The notes: generated from the letters alone by a model not told the origin. A stretch of DNA of 64,000 nt from Erwinia endophytica (GCF_009295515.1 NZ_RQVV01000011.1:62001-126000), one strand, 5' to 3'; numbered from the stretch's first letter, positions 39,098-48,691 are shown. Made by a program: numbers and translations.

Positions 39098-39124
39098 AGG
39101 TGTGGTCTGGCAATGTCCACACCT
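39098..39124 (+). terminator. Hairpin after the mechanosensitive channel gene
   Basis: AGGTGTGG pairs with CCACACCT around an 11-base loop, 51 bases past the stop; no T-run follows, so termination is uncertain. Confidence 0.4.
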
Positions 39125-39343
39125 GTTCGACTGCGCCAGACAACAGAATTTTATCCATCCTCAATGGTCGGCAATGTCATGGCAGAGCCTCGTCTGAGTG
39201 AATTGCTGAGTATAAAATCAGATCCAGATCGCGTCAGTGTGTTGAAAATTACCGGCTTCCCCCAACTTATGGCACACTGGGTGCTTTATGAAGTCATTAC
39301 ACAATAATTCCTTGTTTTTTAGTTATTTGAGAGAAATCACCTG

Positions 39344-41641
39344 ATGAAATGGATGTGCTCTGTCAGCCTCGTTGTCGCTTTGACTCTGCAGCCTGCTTTT
39401 GCTGAAAGCCTGATTGGTCCACACGCGTTAACGCCGGAAGCCCGTGATGCCTTTGTGACCGATCTCCTGAAAAAAATGACCCTTGACGAGAAAATCGGTC
39501 AGCTCAGATTGCTCAGTGTCGGGCCGGATAACCCGAAAAAGGCGATCCGGGAGATGATTAAGCATGGTCAGGTCGGTGCCATTTTCAATACGGTGACCCG
39601 GCCGGATATCCGCGTCATGCAGGATCAGGCGATGCAACTCTCGCGCCTGAAGATTCCGCTGTTTTTTGCTTACGATGTGGTACACGGTCAACGAACGGTG
39701 TTTCCCATCCCGTTGGGGCTGGCGGCTAGCTGGGATCTGGATGCGGTAGCCGAAGTGGGGCGTATTTCCGCGTATGAGGCGGCGGACGATGGGTTGAATA
39801 TGACCTGGGCGCCGATGGTGGATGTGACGCGCGAACCTCGCTGGGGCCGGGTTTCTGAAGGATTTGGTGAAGACACTTATCTGACCTCGCAAATGGGGCG
39901 CACCATGGTGACGTCAATGCAGGGGAAAAGCCCGGCAGATCGCTATTCAGTGATGACCAGCGTCAAGCACTTCGCCGCTTACGGCGCGGTGGAAGGTGGC
40001 CGGGAATACAATACGGTGGACATGAGCCCACAGCGCCTGGCACAGGATTATTTGCCGCCGTACAAAGCTGCGCTGGATGCCGGTAGCGGAGGCGTGATGG
40101 TGGCGCTCATCTCGTTGAACGGTGTGCCTGCCACGGCCAATAGCTGGCTGTTGAAAGATCTTCTGCGTGATGACTGGAAGTTTAAGGGCATTACCATCAG
40201 CGACCACGGCGCAATCAAAGAGTTGATCAAACATGGTGTTGCCCGCGATCCGCAGGATGCGGTGCGTATCGCTATTCAGTCTGGCGTTAATATGAGTATG
40301 AGCGATGAATTCTACAGCAAGTACTTGCCTGGACTGGTAAAAAGCGGAGCGGTCAGCGAGCAGGAGATTGACGATGCGGCCCGCCACGTATTGAACGTAA
40401 AGTACGATATGGGCCTGTTTAATGATCCTTACAGCCATCTCGGCCCGAAAAGCAGCGATCCGCTGGATACTAACGCCGAAAGTCGCCTGCATCGTCAGCA
40501 AGCCCGCGATGTGGCACGTAAAAGTATCGTTTTGTTGAAAAACCGGCTTGAAACGTTGCCGTTGAAAAAAACGGGCACTATCGCGTTGATCGGCCCTTTG
40601 GCCGACAGTCAGCGTGACATTATGGGCAGTTGGTCGGCGGCTGGTGTGGCTTCTCAATCAGTCACCGTGTTGCAGGGGATAAAAAATGCCACCGCCGGTA
40701 AAGCAACGGTGTTGTATGCCAAAGGGGCCAATATCACCGACAACAAAGGGGTGCAGGATTTCCTTAATATCTATGAAAAATCGGTAACGATAGATCCTCA
40801 TTCGCCGCAAGAAATGCTGGACGAGGCGGTCACTACCGCGAAGAAATCTGACGTGGTGGTGGCGGTGGTGGGGGAAGCTCAGGGCATGGCGCATGAGGCT
40901 TCCAGCCGTAGTGATATCACCCTGCCGCCAGGCCAGTTGGCGTTGATTGATGCGCTGAAGGCCACCGGGAAACCGTTGGTGCTGGTATTGATGAATGGTC
41001 GTCCGCTGGCGCTGGTGAAGGAGAACATGCAGGCTGACGCCTTGCTGGAAACCTGGTTCAGCGGCACGGAAGGGGGCAATGCCATTGCCGATGTGTTGTT
41101 TGGTGATTACAACCCGTCAGGTAAGTTGCCGATATCGTTTCCTCGGTCAGTCGGACAGATCCCGATTTATTACAATCATCTGAACACCGGGCGTCCGTAT
41201 GATGCAAACCACCCGGACAAGTACACGTCGCATTATTATGATGCCGTTAACGGGCCACTGTTTCCGTTCGGCTATGGGTTGAGTTATACCACTTTCAAGG
41301 TGTCGCCAGTCACTCTGTCGTCGAAAACCATGCCGCATAACGGTACAGTCAACGCCAGTGTGACGGTTACCAATACCGGTCGTCGTGATGGCGCGACGGT
41401 GGTACAGATGTATCTGCATGATGAAGTCGCGAGTATCAGCCGTCCGGTACAAGAGCTTAAGGGCTTTAAGCGCATTATGCTGAAAGCGGGCGAGACGAAG
41501 ACGGTTACCTTCCCGATTGATGTCAATGATTTGATGTTCTGGAATGCCAGAATGCAGCAGGTGGCCGAACCGGGTGAATTCAATGTGATGATCGGTCTGG
41601 ATTCAGTCCATACCAATAGCGCGGAATTCGATTATCTTTAA
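39344..41641 (+). CDS. bglX: Periplasmic beta-glucosidase BglX
   Basis: A 765-residue GH3 beta-glucosidase, the same length as E. coli BglX. Signal peptide residues 1-20 (ending AFA). The catalytic nucleophile Asp287 is in ITISDHGAIKEL, and KHFAAYGAVEGG and the GH3 C-terminal domain (GEAQGMAHEASSR) are present. The C-terminal fibronectin-III-like domain starts at about residue 660. It acts on short beta-glucosides in the periplasm, a useful trait for a plant-associated bacterium. It probably has its own promoter. Confidence 0.97.
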   Translation: MKWMCSVSLVVALTLQPAFAESLIGPHALTPEARDAFVTDLLKKMTLDEKIGQLRLLSVGPDNPKKAIREMIKHGQVGAIFNTVTRPDIRVMQDQAMQLSRLKIPLFFAYDVVHGQRTVFPIPLGLAASWDLDAVAEVGRISAYEAADDGLNMTWAPMVDVTREPRWGRVSEGFGEDTYLTSQMGRTMVTSMQGKSPADRYSVMTSVKHFAAYGAVEGGREYNTVDMSPQRLAQDYLPPYKAALDAGSGGVMVALISLNGVPATANSWLLKDLLRDDWKFKGITISDHGAIKELIKHGVARDPQDAVRIAIQSGVNMSMSDEFYSKYLPGLVKSGAVSEQEIDDAARHVLNVKYDMGLFNDPYSHLGPKSSDPLDTNAESRLHRQQARDVARKSIVLLKNRLETLPLKKTGTIALIGPLADSQRDIMGSWSAAGVASQSVTVLQGIKNATAGKATVLYAKGANITDNKGVQDFLNIYEKSVTIDPHSPQEMLDEAVTTAKKSDVVVAVVGEAQGMAHEASSRSDITLPPGQLALIDALKATGKPLVLVLMNGRPLALVKENMQADALLETWFSGTEGGNAIADVLFGDYNPSGKLPISFPRSVGQIPIYYNHLNTGRPYDANHPDKYTSHYYDAVNGPLFPFGYGLSYTTFKVSPVTLSSKTMPHNGTVNASVTVTNTGRRDGATVVQMYLHDEVASISRPVQELKGFKRIMLKAGETKTVTFPIDVNDLMFWNARMQQVAEPGEFNVMIGLDSVHTNSAEFDYL

Positions 41642-41721
41642 CTCGCCGTTTGCATGCTGAATGATGGGGTAGCTGATGCTGATATTACGCGGATGGCTTC
41701 CCCGTACCGCTGTAGAGACTG

Positions 41722-41747
41722 AAGGGACGCATCTGTCCGTCCCTTTT
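41722..41747 (+). terminator. Intrinsic terminator of bglX
   Basis: An 8-bp stem AAGGGACG / CGTCCCTT with an 8-base loop, running into TTTTC, 80 bases after bglX. Confidence 0.8.
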
Positions 41748-41769
41748 CACTTGAAATGATTAACCGGTG

Positions 41770-42648
41770 ATGACGATGTTTTCGGTTCGTGACAGGATTC
41801 AGCAACAGATCTTTCGTCTGAATGGCCTGGCAAGCAATGATTTCGATCTTTCTCAGCCGGTTGGCGATCCGGGGCTGTATGGCCCGGAGAGTATAATATG
41901 GCGGGTACACGGCGATTTTTCTTCCATGCTGTGCGGTGGCATTTCAGCCTTATTGCTACAGATGCTGCACCCGCTGGCATTGGCTGGTGTCTGGGATCAC
42001 TCCACCTTTCGCGAGGATATGCTGGGCAGACTGCGACGTACCAGTCAGTTTATCGCTGTCACCACGTTTGGTAATACTGCTGACGCTCATATGCTGATTG
42101 ATCGCGTGAAGCGTATTCATCGCCAGGTGACCGGTGAGGATGCGCTGGGCAAGCCCTATGCCGCCAGTGATCCGGCACTACTGACGTGGGTGCATGTGGC
42201 GGAAACCAGTCGTTTTCTCGCTTCTCATCTGCGCTATAAAAACCCGCGGCTCAGCCTCGCAGAGCAGGATCGTTACTATGCAGAGGCCGCCGTGGTGGCG
42301 GAAGCGCTGGGTGCAGAGAATGTGCCAAAAACAGCCCAGGCGGTGGCGGATTATCTACGGGCGATGCAGCCTCAGTTACGTTGCGATGAGCGGACAAGAG
42401 CAGTGTTAACTTTGTTGTTGCAGGCTCCAGCGCCCAGCCGACAGGCGCGCCCGGCGATGCGTATAATGATGATGGCGGGTATTGAGCTGCTACCGGAATG
42501 GGCCCAGCAGCAGTTTGGTTTCCGGTTTTCTATGTGGCGTCGTGTATTGATCCGTAAACGTCTTAATTTGCTGGTTACCTTGCTGCGCTGGTGCATTCGC
42601 CGTGGCGCTTATCACCGTGCGATGGCGCGAATGGGAAGGGACTTGTGA
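41770..42648 (+). CDS. DUF2236 (MpaB-like oxygenase) family protein
   Basis: A 292-residue soluble protein of the DUF2236 family, now called MpaB-like, some members of which are haem-dependent oxygenases (latex-clearing protein, MpaB). Characteristic features are the N-terminal DPGLYGPESIIWRVHGDFSSML, LLQMLHPLALAGVWDHSTFREDMLGRLRRT, and the His-containing RIHRQVTG plus WVHVAETSRFLAS segments that supply the conserved His/Arg residues. The substrate is unknown. Translation may start at GTG 41767 or ATG 41770; no good ribosome site distinguishes them. Confidence 0.8.
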   Translation: MTMFSVRDRIQQQIFRLNGLASNDFDLSQPVGDPGLYGPESIIWRVHGDFSSMLCGGISALLLQMLHPLALAGVWDHSTFREDMLGRLRRTSQFIAVTTFGNTADAHMLIDRVKRIHRQVTGEDALGKPYAASDPALLTWVHVAETSRFLASHLRYKNPRLSLAEQDRYYAEAAVVAEALGAENVPKTAQAVADYLRAMQPQLRCDERTRAVLTLLLQAPAPSRQARPAMRIMMMAGIELLPEWAQQQFGFRFSMWRRVLIRKRLNLLVTLLRWCIRRGAYHRAMARMGRDL

Positions 42649-42974
42649 GTTTTGTCCGTGCGACGGTATGGCGCAATGTTGGTTGTTGGTAAAGGGAGAC
42701 GCGACAACGCCATGGCGGGATTCTCCTTGCTCATCGTCTGCTGTTTTGCCCGGTACGGGATTATCATGAATATTTTTCGTTTTTGTGTTTTTTGCTCCGC
42801 TGAACACGGGTCCGTGTAAAGGGACGTTTTCGGCAGACTGCTAAGAAAGATGAGTTTTTAACGGAATAAATGCTGCATTTAACTGCATTTCTTGTCACAT
42901 AATTGTACGATTTTATGCAGCCAGAACGCGGCGAGATATGCCACAATATCTGGGATAAATCTGAAGGAGTATGC
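42649..42974. other. idi upstream region
   Basis: A 326-base non-coding stretch. TTGTCA at about 42892 followed by AT-rich sequence may be the idi promoter; nothing else was recognised. Confidence 0.4.
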
Positions 42975-43517
42975 ATGTCTGCGATCGAAGTTGTCCTGGT
43001 TGATTGTCATGATCGTCCCATCGGCAGAATGGAAAAGCTTGAAGTACATAAAAAGGGCCTGCTGCATCGCGCGGTTACCGTGTATGTCTTCAATTCACGC
43101 CATCAACTACTATTACAACAGCGCGCCAACAGTAAATACCACTGCGGCGGACTATGGAGCAATACCACCTGTGGTCATCCTTATCCGCAGGAATCCACCC
43201 AGCATGCGGCAGAGCGCCGTCTGTGGGAAGAGATGGGACTGCGTCTGACGCTTTATCCCATGTTTGAACTGAGTTATAACCTGCCGCTGAATAATGGTCT
43301 GACCGAACACGAATATGGTCATGTCTATTTCACCTTCAGTGATGAGCTGCCTCAGCCCAATCAGGAAGAAGCTGAAGGGTGGCGTTATGCATCGCTGGCA
43401 GAAATTCAGCAGGAAATCGATCAGCATCCTGAGCGTTTCACCCCGTGGTTCCTGCACACATTTTCCCGTATTCCCGCCGAACTGCAACGTTTTACCGCTC
43501 AGCGTCTGGCTGGCTAA
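42975..43517 (+). CDS. idi: Isopentenyl-diphosphate delta-isomerase (type 1)
   Basis: A 180-residue Nudix-fold enzyme interconverting IPP and DMAPP for isoprenoid synthesis. The catalytic Cys66 is in NTTCGHP. His25, His32 and His68 are placed to bind the metal, and the catalytic Glu pair is in LTEHEYGHV (Glu111, Glu113). The Nudix helix is AAERRLWEEMG. ATG at 42975 follows AAGGAG; the frame extends 24 codons upstream without homology. E. coli Idi has 182 residues. Confidence 0.95.
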   Translation: MSAIEVVLVDCHDRPIGRMEKLEVHKKGLLHRAVTVYVFNSRHQLLLQQRANSKYHCGGLWSNTTCGHPYPQESTQHAAERRLWEEMGLRLTLYPMFELSYNLPLNNGLTEHEYGHVYFTFSDELPQPNQEEAEGWRYASLAEIQQEIDQHPERFTPWFLHTFSRIPAELQRFTAQRLAG

Positions 43518-43886
43518 CGTTGCCTGTTGGCGTCAAACAAGGGACTGAAACGTGCGCTGCCATTAAATGCATCGCCTGCATAGCGCGAACGATGAACACG
43601 GAATAACGTGGAACCTGCGGACAAAATTTCCCGGTTAATGCGGATACCGGCGTGGGGCAGAGAGAGGAGGAAAGTTCCTTTTTGGCCCATATCTTCCAGT
43701 AATTTTCGCAACACCGGCGGGTCATTTTCAGATGCAGGGAAAGCGTGAGACTCTGCTTGATCGACATTGATCAGCAGATATTTAGCGTGGTTTCCAGCGG
43801 CAACAGAACCGAGCGGATCACCATTTGATCATTTTTATCCCCAGCGGCTCAATAGCTGCATTCTGACGATATAGTTTAGCTGACAT
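43514..43886 (-). pseudogene. Broken RES-domain protein gene
   Basis: Reading the minus strand, a start at 43886 gives MSAKLYRQNAAIEPLGIKMI and then a stop within a few codons. A second frame, open from about 43820, continues GDPLGSVAAGNHAKYLLINV and later RKLLEDMGQKGTFLLSLPHA. It then reaches LFRVHRSRYAGDAFNGSARF, the start of a RES domain (Arg in RVH, GRFSP-like SARFSP). The frame stops at 43514, soon after this motif, so the Glu and Ser catalytic regions are missing. RES proteins are NAD-degrading toxins or related enzymes. One frameshift and a C-terminal truncation mark this as a decayed gene; no partner antitoxin gene is visible. Confidence 0.7.
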
Positions 43887-43999
43887 GACGCTTCCCTTGA
43901 ATATATTGCATATATCGCAGATACAGTCATTTGTCTAATAAATGAGTATTTGGCGAGGGAAGACGGCCAGCAGCGATGTTGCTGGCCGGAGAGCGGGGG

Positions 44000-45478
44000 T
44001 TATTGCGGCTGTACAGCAAAATCCTCTGCATCGACATCGTAGCCTGACGGCTCCCAGCGGATGGCCAGCAGTGCAATCAGTCCTGCCAGCGGGGCCAAAG
44101 CAATCACCCAGAATACGTTAGTACTCAGTGCTGCTGCCAGTAGCGGAAACAGGAACAGTGAGACGGTTGAACTGCCGCGCATCAGCGTCTGGTTAAAGCC
44201 TACCCCCACGCCGCGCAGTGAGGTTGGATAGCTCAGCGAGGCAAAAGTCATGGTGTGTGAGCCGGGGCCAAAGCCCTGACCGAGCAGGAATAACGCCAGC
44301 ATCGCAATGGAGATAGCGGCCTGGCCGCCATCGGCAGGTTTCCCGACCAGCGCCAGTCCAGTCAGCGCCACAAACTGGACACCATAACCCAGCACGGTCA
44401 TTTTCCATGCGCCAAAGCGGGGAACCAGACGTACCGCCAGTACGCCGCCTACAAAGGCAAACAGCAAGTTCAGCGCCAGCGAAACCAGAATGGTGGTCAG
44501 CATTGATTGCGCCAGAAAACTGGAGATGATCACGGGCAGCCCAAAAGCCACGGCATTATAGGCAAAGGCTGAGGCAATAGCGGTGACAGTCGCCAGAATA
44601 GTACGGCGTAAATACACGCCTTTCAGCAGCTGACCATAATTTCGCCAACTGGCCTGGCGGGCAGGCGTTGCCGGCGTTAAATCGGCATCTTTTGCCACCT
44701 GGGCGTTAATGCCCCAGGCCGAGCGAAGAATCGCCGCAGCCCCTTGCAGATTGCCCTGATTGGCCGCCCATACGGGTGACTCGCTCATATAACGGCTGCG
44801 GATAATGATAATCAGCAGCGCGGGAACCGCGCCAAAGCCGAGGATAATACGCCATAGCCAGCCTGAGTGCGCATCGGGCAGGACCGAATAGAAAAACAGC
44901 ACCAGCAGGTAGGAAATCGAAATAGCGGCATACCAGGTCGGACACCACATTGCAATACTGGCGGCTTTGTTGCCGCGCCCTTTGAGTTTCGAGAACTCGG
45001 CAAGAAACGCCATGGCGACGGGTAAATCAATGCCCACGCCCAGTCCCATCACAAAACGGGCCGCGCTGAGCACCGCAGCATTGGGTGCAAATGCACAGGC
45101 CAGCGCGGCAACCACAAAGAAGAACATATCCGCCATAAAGACGCGATAGCGGCCAATCTTGTCCGTCAGGTAGCCGCCAATCAGTGCGCCGACGATAGCC
45201 CCGAAAGCAATAGATGATGCGACGATACCGGCCCCGGTTGGCGACAGACCAAATTCGTGGGTGACGTCTTTCATCCCGAAGGCCAGCGCCCCCAGGTCGT
45301 AAGCATCAAGGAACACGCCGCCCAGGGCGATACCAATCACGATCCGCGCGTTACTGCGTGCCTGGGTACTGGTGTTGACCAGATGAGAGACATCAGCGGC
45401 TTGCCGAATAAAAACAGGCTCGCCAGATGGGGTATTACCTGCCATGGCGACATGCGCCGAAGAAGTTAAATCAGTCAT
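44000..45478 (-). CDS. MFS transporter (sugar-porter/MhpT-like)
   Basis: A 492-residue major facilitator with twelve predicted helices and a cytoplasmic N-terminus of about 42 residues. It has the sugar-porter-type loop motif GGYLTDKIGRYR between helices 2 and 3, FVMGLGVGIDLPVAMAFLAEFSK after helix 4, and a large middle loop with SRYMSESPVW (a PESPRW-like element). Sugars, phenylpropionates or inorganic phosphate are substrates of such proteins; this one is not assigned. It stands alone and is transcribed toward the broken RES gene. Confidence 0.85.
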   Translation of the reverse strand: MTDLTSSAHVAMAGNTPSGEPVFIRQAADVSHLVNTSTQARSNARIVIGIALGGVFLDAYDLGALAFGMKDVTHEFGLSPTGAGIVASSIAFGAIVGALIGGYLTDKIGRYRVFMADMFFFVVAALACAFAPNAAVLSAARFVMGLGVGIDLPVAMAFLAEFSKLKGRGNKAASIAMWCPTWYAAISISYLLVLFFYSVLPDAHSGWLWRIILGFGAVPALLIIIIRSRYMSESPVWAANQGNLQGAAAILRSAWGINAQVAKDADLTPATPARQASWRNYGQLLKGVYLRRTILATVTAIASAFAYNAVAFGLPVIISSFLAQSMLTTILVSLALNLLFAFVGGVLAVRLVPRFGAWKMTVLGYGVQFVALTGLALVGKPADGGQAAISIAMLALFLLGQGFGPGSHTMTFASLSYPTSLRGVGVGFNQTLMRGSSTVSLFLFPLLAAALSTNVFWVIALAPLAGLIALLAIRWEPSGYDVDAEDFAVQPQ

Positions 45479-45670
45479 GATGGGGGGATAAGTTTATCAG
45501 AATAAGCCCAGAGAATACTCTCGCCTGACACAGACTTAAATTCCATCTGGTTATAAGTTAAAACCAAATAGTCATTGTCTGGACACGCTTAGCGGAGACC
45601 GCTTTTGCGGGGATGGGCGGAGGCGTTGCCAACGATGGCGACTTAACCGTGTGCTGCAGCGGTCAATGGT

Positions 45671-45787
45671 TTAAGAACGGATAATAATGGTATAGCCTAC
45701 CAGCATAACACCGCCAATGCCGCCAAGCGCCATCATCGCGAAAATACAGATCACTCCAATTTTTTGCCAGTTCATCACATTGTCCAT
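45671..45787 (-). CDS. yohO: YohO-like single-span small membrane protein
   Basis: A 38-codon frame reads [20 protein letters not shown], then [18 protein letters not shown]. From the second Met (45775) the protein is 34 residues and fits E. coli YohO, which has [15 protein letters not shown] and GYT at the same places. It is one hydrophobic helix with a short charged N-terminus, presumably in the inner membrane; the function is unknown. Neither Met has a strong ribosome site. TATACT about 35 bases upstream of 45787 is a possible -10. It is too short for routine gene finding. Confidence 0.75.
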   Translation of the reverse strand: MDNVMNWQKIGVICIFAMMALGGIGGVMLVGYTIIIRS

Positions 45788-45905
45788 TTTAGCTGTCACA
45801 GCAAGAAGGCAAAGTATATCGCCTTTTATCCTCATGGGGTAAGCCTTTAGGGGGGAATCTCTCTATCTGCCGGATTGTCGCCACTGACCAAAGCAAAGCC
45901 ATCAA

Positions 45906-45961
45906 TATTTATCTGTATATTGCAGGGCGGCGCTATTTATCTGTATATTTTAGGGCGGCGT
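45906..45961. repeat. 28-bp tandem repeat, two copies
   Basis: TATTTATCTGTATATT followed by a GGGCGGCG block occurs twice head to tail (45906-45933 and 45934-45961), with 25 of 28 positions the same. It lies in the gap upstream of the GNAT gene and yohO. The role is unknown; it may be a duplicated regulator site or replication slippage. Confidence 0.75.
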
Positions 45962-46157
45962 TTTTATCGGCCATAACGCATAACGCGCCGCCAGTAGAAG
46001 GGATGGAGCAGCATATCTGGCTACTGTCTGCGCTTTCACCTGACGGGGCGCTCTTCTTTTCACGCGCCAGAGACCGTTGGCGCTCATTACCTGTTGGTGG
46101 TCTGTCGCCAATGAACATTTCTCACCATGATGCTCTGAACGCAACGAGAGTCACGCA

Positions 46158-46685
46158 ATGAATCATATTCACTATCAATGCCTGGATGCCAGTCAGGCCA
46201 CAGCTGAACTGACGTCACTGGTCCATGTCCTCAGCGCGTGTGTCGCGCAGGATGCGAGCGTCGGTTTTATCAGTCTTGACCCGCAACCGATGCGTACCTT
46301 CTGGCAGGGCGTGGTTAGCAGTCTGGCCAGTGGGGAGCAACAGTTGTTGGTCGCGCGGCAGAATGGAACGCTGGTCGGCACGGTTATTGTGGGATTGGGG
46401 ATGATGCCAAACGGGCAACACCGGGCAGAAATTGCCAAGCTGCTGGTTCATCCACATGCCAGACGGCAGGGAATTGCCCGGGCGTTGCTTGATGGTGCGG
46501 AAGCACTGGCAAGACAGGCTGGCAGAACACTGTTGGTGCTGGATACTCGCAGTGGTGATGTAGCGGAACATATTTATCGGCGTGCGGGCTGGCAGGTCAG
46601 CGGTCAGATCCCGCGCTATGCGTTATCGCCTGCCGGGGTGCTTGATGCCACCACTGTGATGTACAAATTTTTGTCACCCGCCTGA
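46158..46685 (+). CDS. GNAT-family N-acetyltransferase
   Basis: A 175-residue acetyltransferase. The acetyl-CoA loop (motif A) is LLVHPHARRQGIARALLDGAEA (Arg-Arg-Gln-Gly-Ile-Ala pattern at about residues 111-118), and motif B is visible as HIYRRAGWQVSGQIPRYAL. The VGTVIVGLGMMPNGQHRAEI region resembles the tabtoxin-resistance (Ttr)-like subgroup, which suggests a small toxic amine or antibiotic as substrate, but this is inference. Monocistronic. Confidence 0.85.
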   Translation: MNHIHYQCLDASQATAELTSLVHVLSACVAQDASVGFISLDPQPMRTFWQGVVSSLASGEQQLLVARQNGTLVGTVIVGLGMMPNGQHRAEIAKLLVHPHARRQGIARALLDGAEALARQAGRTLLVLDTRSGDVAEHIYRRAGWQVSGQIPRYALSPAGVLDATTVMYKFLSPA

Positions 46686-47132
46686 TTGGCCGTCGCTCTT
46701 GAAGAGGCCCATTGTGTGGATGCTGAAAAATTGATGACCATGTTGTCCGCTGTACTGGAAAAACCGGCTGGAAGCACTGGACAGGGCAGTTTTTCAGTGA
46801 AGAAGATCTGTACATACGTGCTCCAAATATCGCTGCACTTTTGCCAACCCCTGTTTGCCACCCGGGAACGTACTGACGGTTTCCATGAAATGACAGACTA
46901 TATTGGCATGGCAAGTACTGTTTGCCTGGGGCGGGCGATTATCTGAAATGTATTCGGAATTCATTGCTTTAACAAGGTATTTTTCTTAGAGTTCCTTGTC
47001 TTCCGAGACATTTAACGGGGATGCGTTCCTGGTGTGTCGAATGAGTTTGACTGCAATGGGGCCGCCTCAATAAACCAGGGATGTGGTATGCAGCCTGAAT
47101 GATTGGATTAAAATATAAGGATATTGAGCATT
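46686..47132. other. Intergenic region between GNAT and Ail-like genes
   Basis: A 447-base stretch with one open frame from a TTG (46686-46946) that has no recognisable sequence and no ribosome site. I see nothing else definite here. Confidence 0.4.
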
Positions 47133-47705
47133 TTGAAGACTTTTTCCCAGGCAGCGATTGTTGTCATTATTTTTATGGGCGAGGCCCACGCAGAGAGGCA
47201 CACACTTTCAGCCGGGTATGCTTATCAGGAAGTAAAGCATTTTAACCATTTTGCGGGTATCAATCTTAAGTATCGTTATGAGTTTAACCACCGTTATGGA
47301 CTGATCAGTTCATTCAGCTTTATTTCAGGTAGTGATCCTTATGATGGGCTGAGCAGCACGGGTCGTACGGTGAAAAATAACGTTAGAGTGAAAACGACTA
47401 GTTTTCTGGTTGGCCCTGCTTATCGTATTAACCGTCATGTCAGTATCTATGGGTTGATTGGCCTGAACAATGGTCAGGTCAGTTATTCTCCCCTGCGGGA
47501 TAGCTCAGGTACCCGTCCCTTTGCCAGGGACGACAACCTTTATGGCATGAAGCACACCAACAGCTTTGCCTGGGGGGGAGGGGTGCAAATTAATCCGGTC
47601 AGCTTTTTGACGGTTGATCTTGGCTATGAAGGAACCCGGGCAGACATTAAAGGTAAGCGTTATACCATGAGTGGTTTTAACATCGGTATGGGATATTCTT
47701 TCTGA
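47133..47705 (+). CDS. Ail/OmpX/Lom-family outer-membrane protein
   Basis: An eight-stranded beta-barrel of the Ail/OmpX type (about 190 residues). After a signal peptide (ending EAHA) the mature protein begins RHTLSAGYAYQEV, typical of this family, and ends GFNIGMGYSF with the C-terminal Phe used for BAM insertion. Alternating strands such as GINLKYRYEF and FAWGGGVQINP are visible. Members promote adhesion, serum resistance or invasion. The start is a TTG: 47133 is 11 bases from AAGGA; the alternative TTG 47124 is too close to it. Confidence 0.82.
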   Translation: MKTFSQAAIVVIIFMGEAHAERHTLSAGYAYQEVKHFNHFAGINLKYRYEFNHRYGLISSFSFISGSDPYDGLSSTGRTVKNNVRVKTTSFLVGPAYRINRHVSIYGLIGLNNGQVSYSPLRDSSGTRPFARDDNLYGMKHTNSFAWGGGVQINPVSFLTVDLGYEGTRADIKGKRYTMSGFNIGMGYSF

Positions 47706-47740
47706 CTGACCGAATCCGCCTTTTGCACTGAAAAGGTGCA

Positions 47741-48691
47741 TCAGGCGATACCCAGCGCGTCCATGAACACTTTAATAATCTGATTAATCTTGCGCCCTTT
47801 TTTAATGATCAGGCAAAAGGGCGCGGTAATCTGCAATTCAGGTGGACCGAGAGCCCGCAACTTATTTTCGTTGACGTAACGTTGTGCATAATGCTCGGGC
47901 AGATAACCAATAAAATGGCCGGTCAGAATCAGCATCGCGACAGCTTCCACTTGCACCGCCTGAATGTTGCTTTCATTAAAGGCGAACAGCTTGTTACTGT
48001 GGCGATGGGTGACGTAAGTATGATTAATAATCCTCTGCTGTTTTAGTCGTTCCAGTGTAATCTTATTATGGTCTTCATTAAATAAAACATGCTCACAGCT
48101 ACAATATAAGCAGGATATTTCGTCATATATATTATAATAATCAAAATCACTTTTCTTTTCGTAAGCGGGAGCAATGGCGCAATTAAAACGTCCTTCGTTG
48201 AGTCCTTTTTCAATATCGTCAAGATGGGCGGTTTGCAGGCGAATGTTTACTTTTGGTGCAGCTATATGTAGCTGTTGCACAGCTTTGGTGACGGGGGACT
48301 GCGGGTCTGAAATGGTATTATCAACGACACTGAGGCTGAAGTCGCCCAGCAGTTCATTGCGGCTGTGATGCAGACGGTCACGGAAAGTATTTAGCGAGGC
48401 AAAAAGCTCCAGCGTGGCTTGATAGACTGTAATGCCGTAGGCGGTCAGTTCAAACCCTTCGCGGCCCCGACTGCACAGCGTCATCCCCAGGCGGATTTCT
48501 AAATCAGAGACTTGTTTACTGATCGTCGCCAGGCCGGTATTCAGTTCATGGCTGGCCGAGGTCAATCCACCGGCTTCCACCACGCATTTAAATACCCGTA
48601 ATAATTTCAGATCGACATTGTTAATGGATACTGAGGAATTATCCGTACGGGGATAATTCATGTTTCCCATATTGGAAACCTTACTTTCCAT
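47741..48691 (-). CDS. LysR-type regulator, probably of the lyase/transport operon
   Basis: A 316-residue LysR-family transcription factor. The winged-HTH covers about residues 25-85 (LKLLRVFKCVVEAGGLTSASHELNTGLATISKQVSDLEIRLG in one run; split here: SHELNTGLATISKQVSDLE is the recognition helix region). It is followed by the inducer-binding domain with FSLSVVDNTISDPQSPV. The gene is transcribed away from the argH-like gene across a 165-base intergenic region with an inverted repeat, the standard layout for a LysR activator and its target. The inducer is unknown. Confidence 0.88.
   Translation of the reverse strand: MESKVSNMGNMNYPRTDNSSVSINNVDLKLLRVFKCVVEAGGLTSASHELNTGLATISKQVSDLEIRLGMTLCSRGREGFELTAYGITVYQATLELFASLNTFRDRLHHSRNELLGDFSLSVVDNTISDPQSPVTKAVQQLHIAAPKVNIRLQTAHLDDIEKGLNEGRFNCAIAPAYEKKSDFDYYNIYDEISCLYCSCEHVLFNEDHNKITLERLKQQRIINHTYVTHRHSNKLFAFNESNIQAVQVEAVAMLILTGHFIGYLPEHYAQRYVNENKLRALGPPELQITAPFCLIIKKGRKINQIIKVFMDALGIA

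Noticed and set aside
45906-45961. CRISPR array start
   Set aside because: The two copies are directly adjacent with no spacer, there are only two, and no cas gene is present.
46686-46946. Small protein gene after the GNAT gene
   Set aside because: It starts at TTG right after the stop, has no ribosome site and no recognisable sequence or composition.
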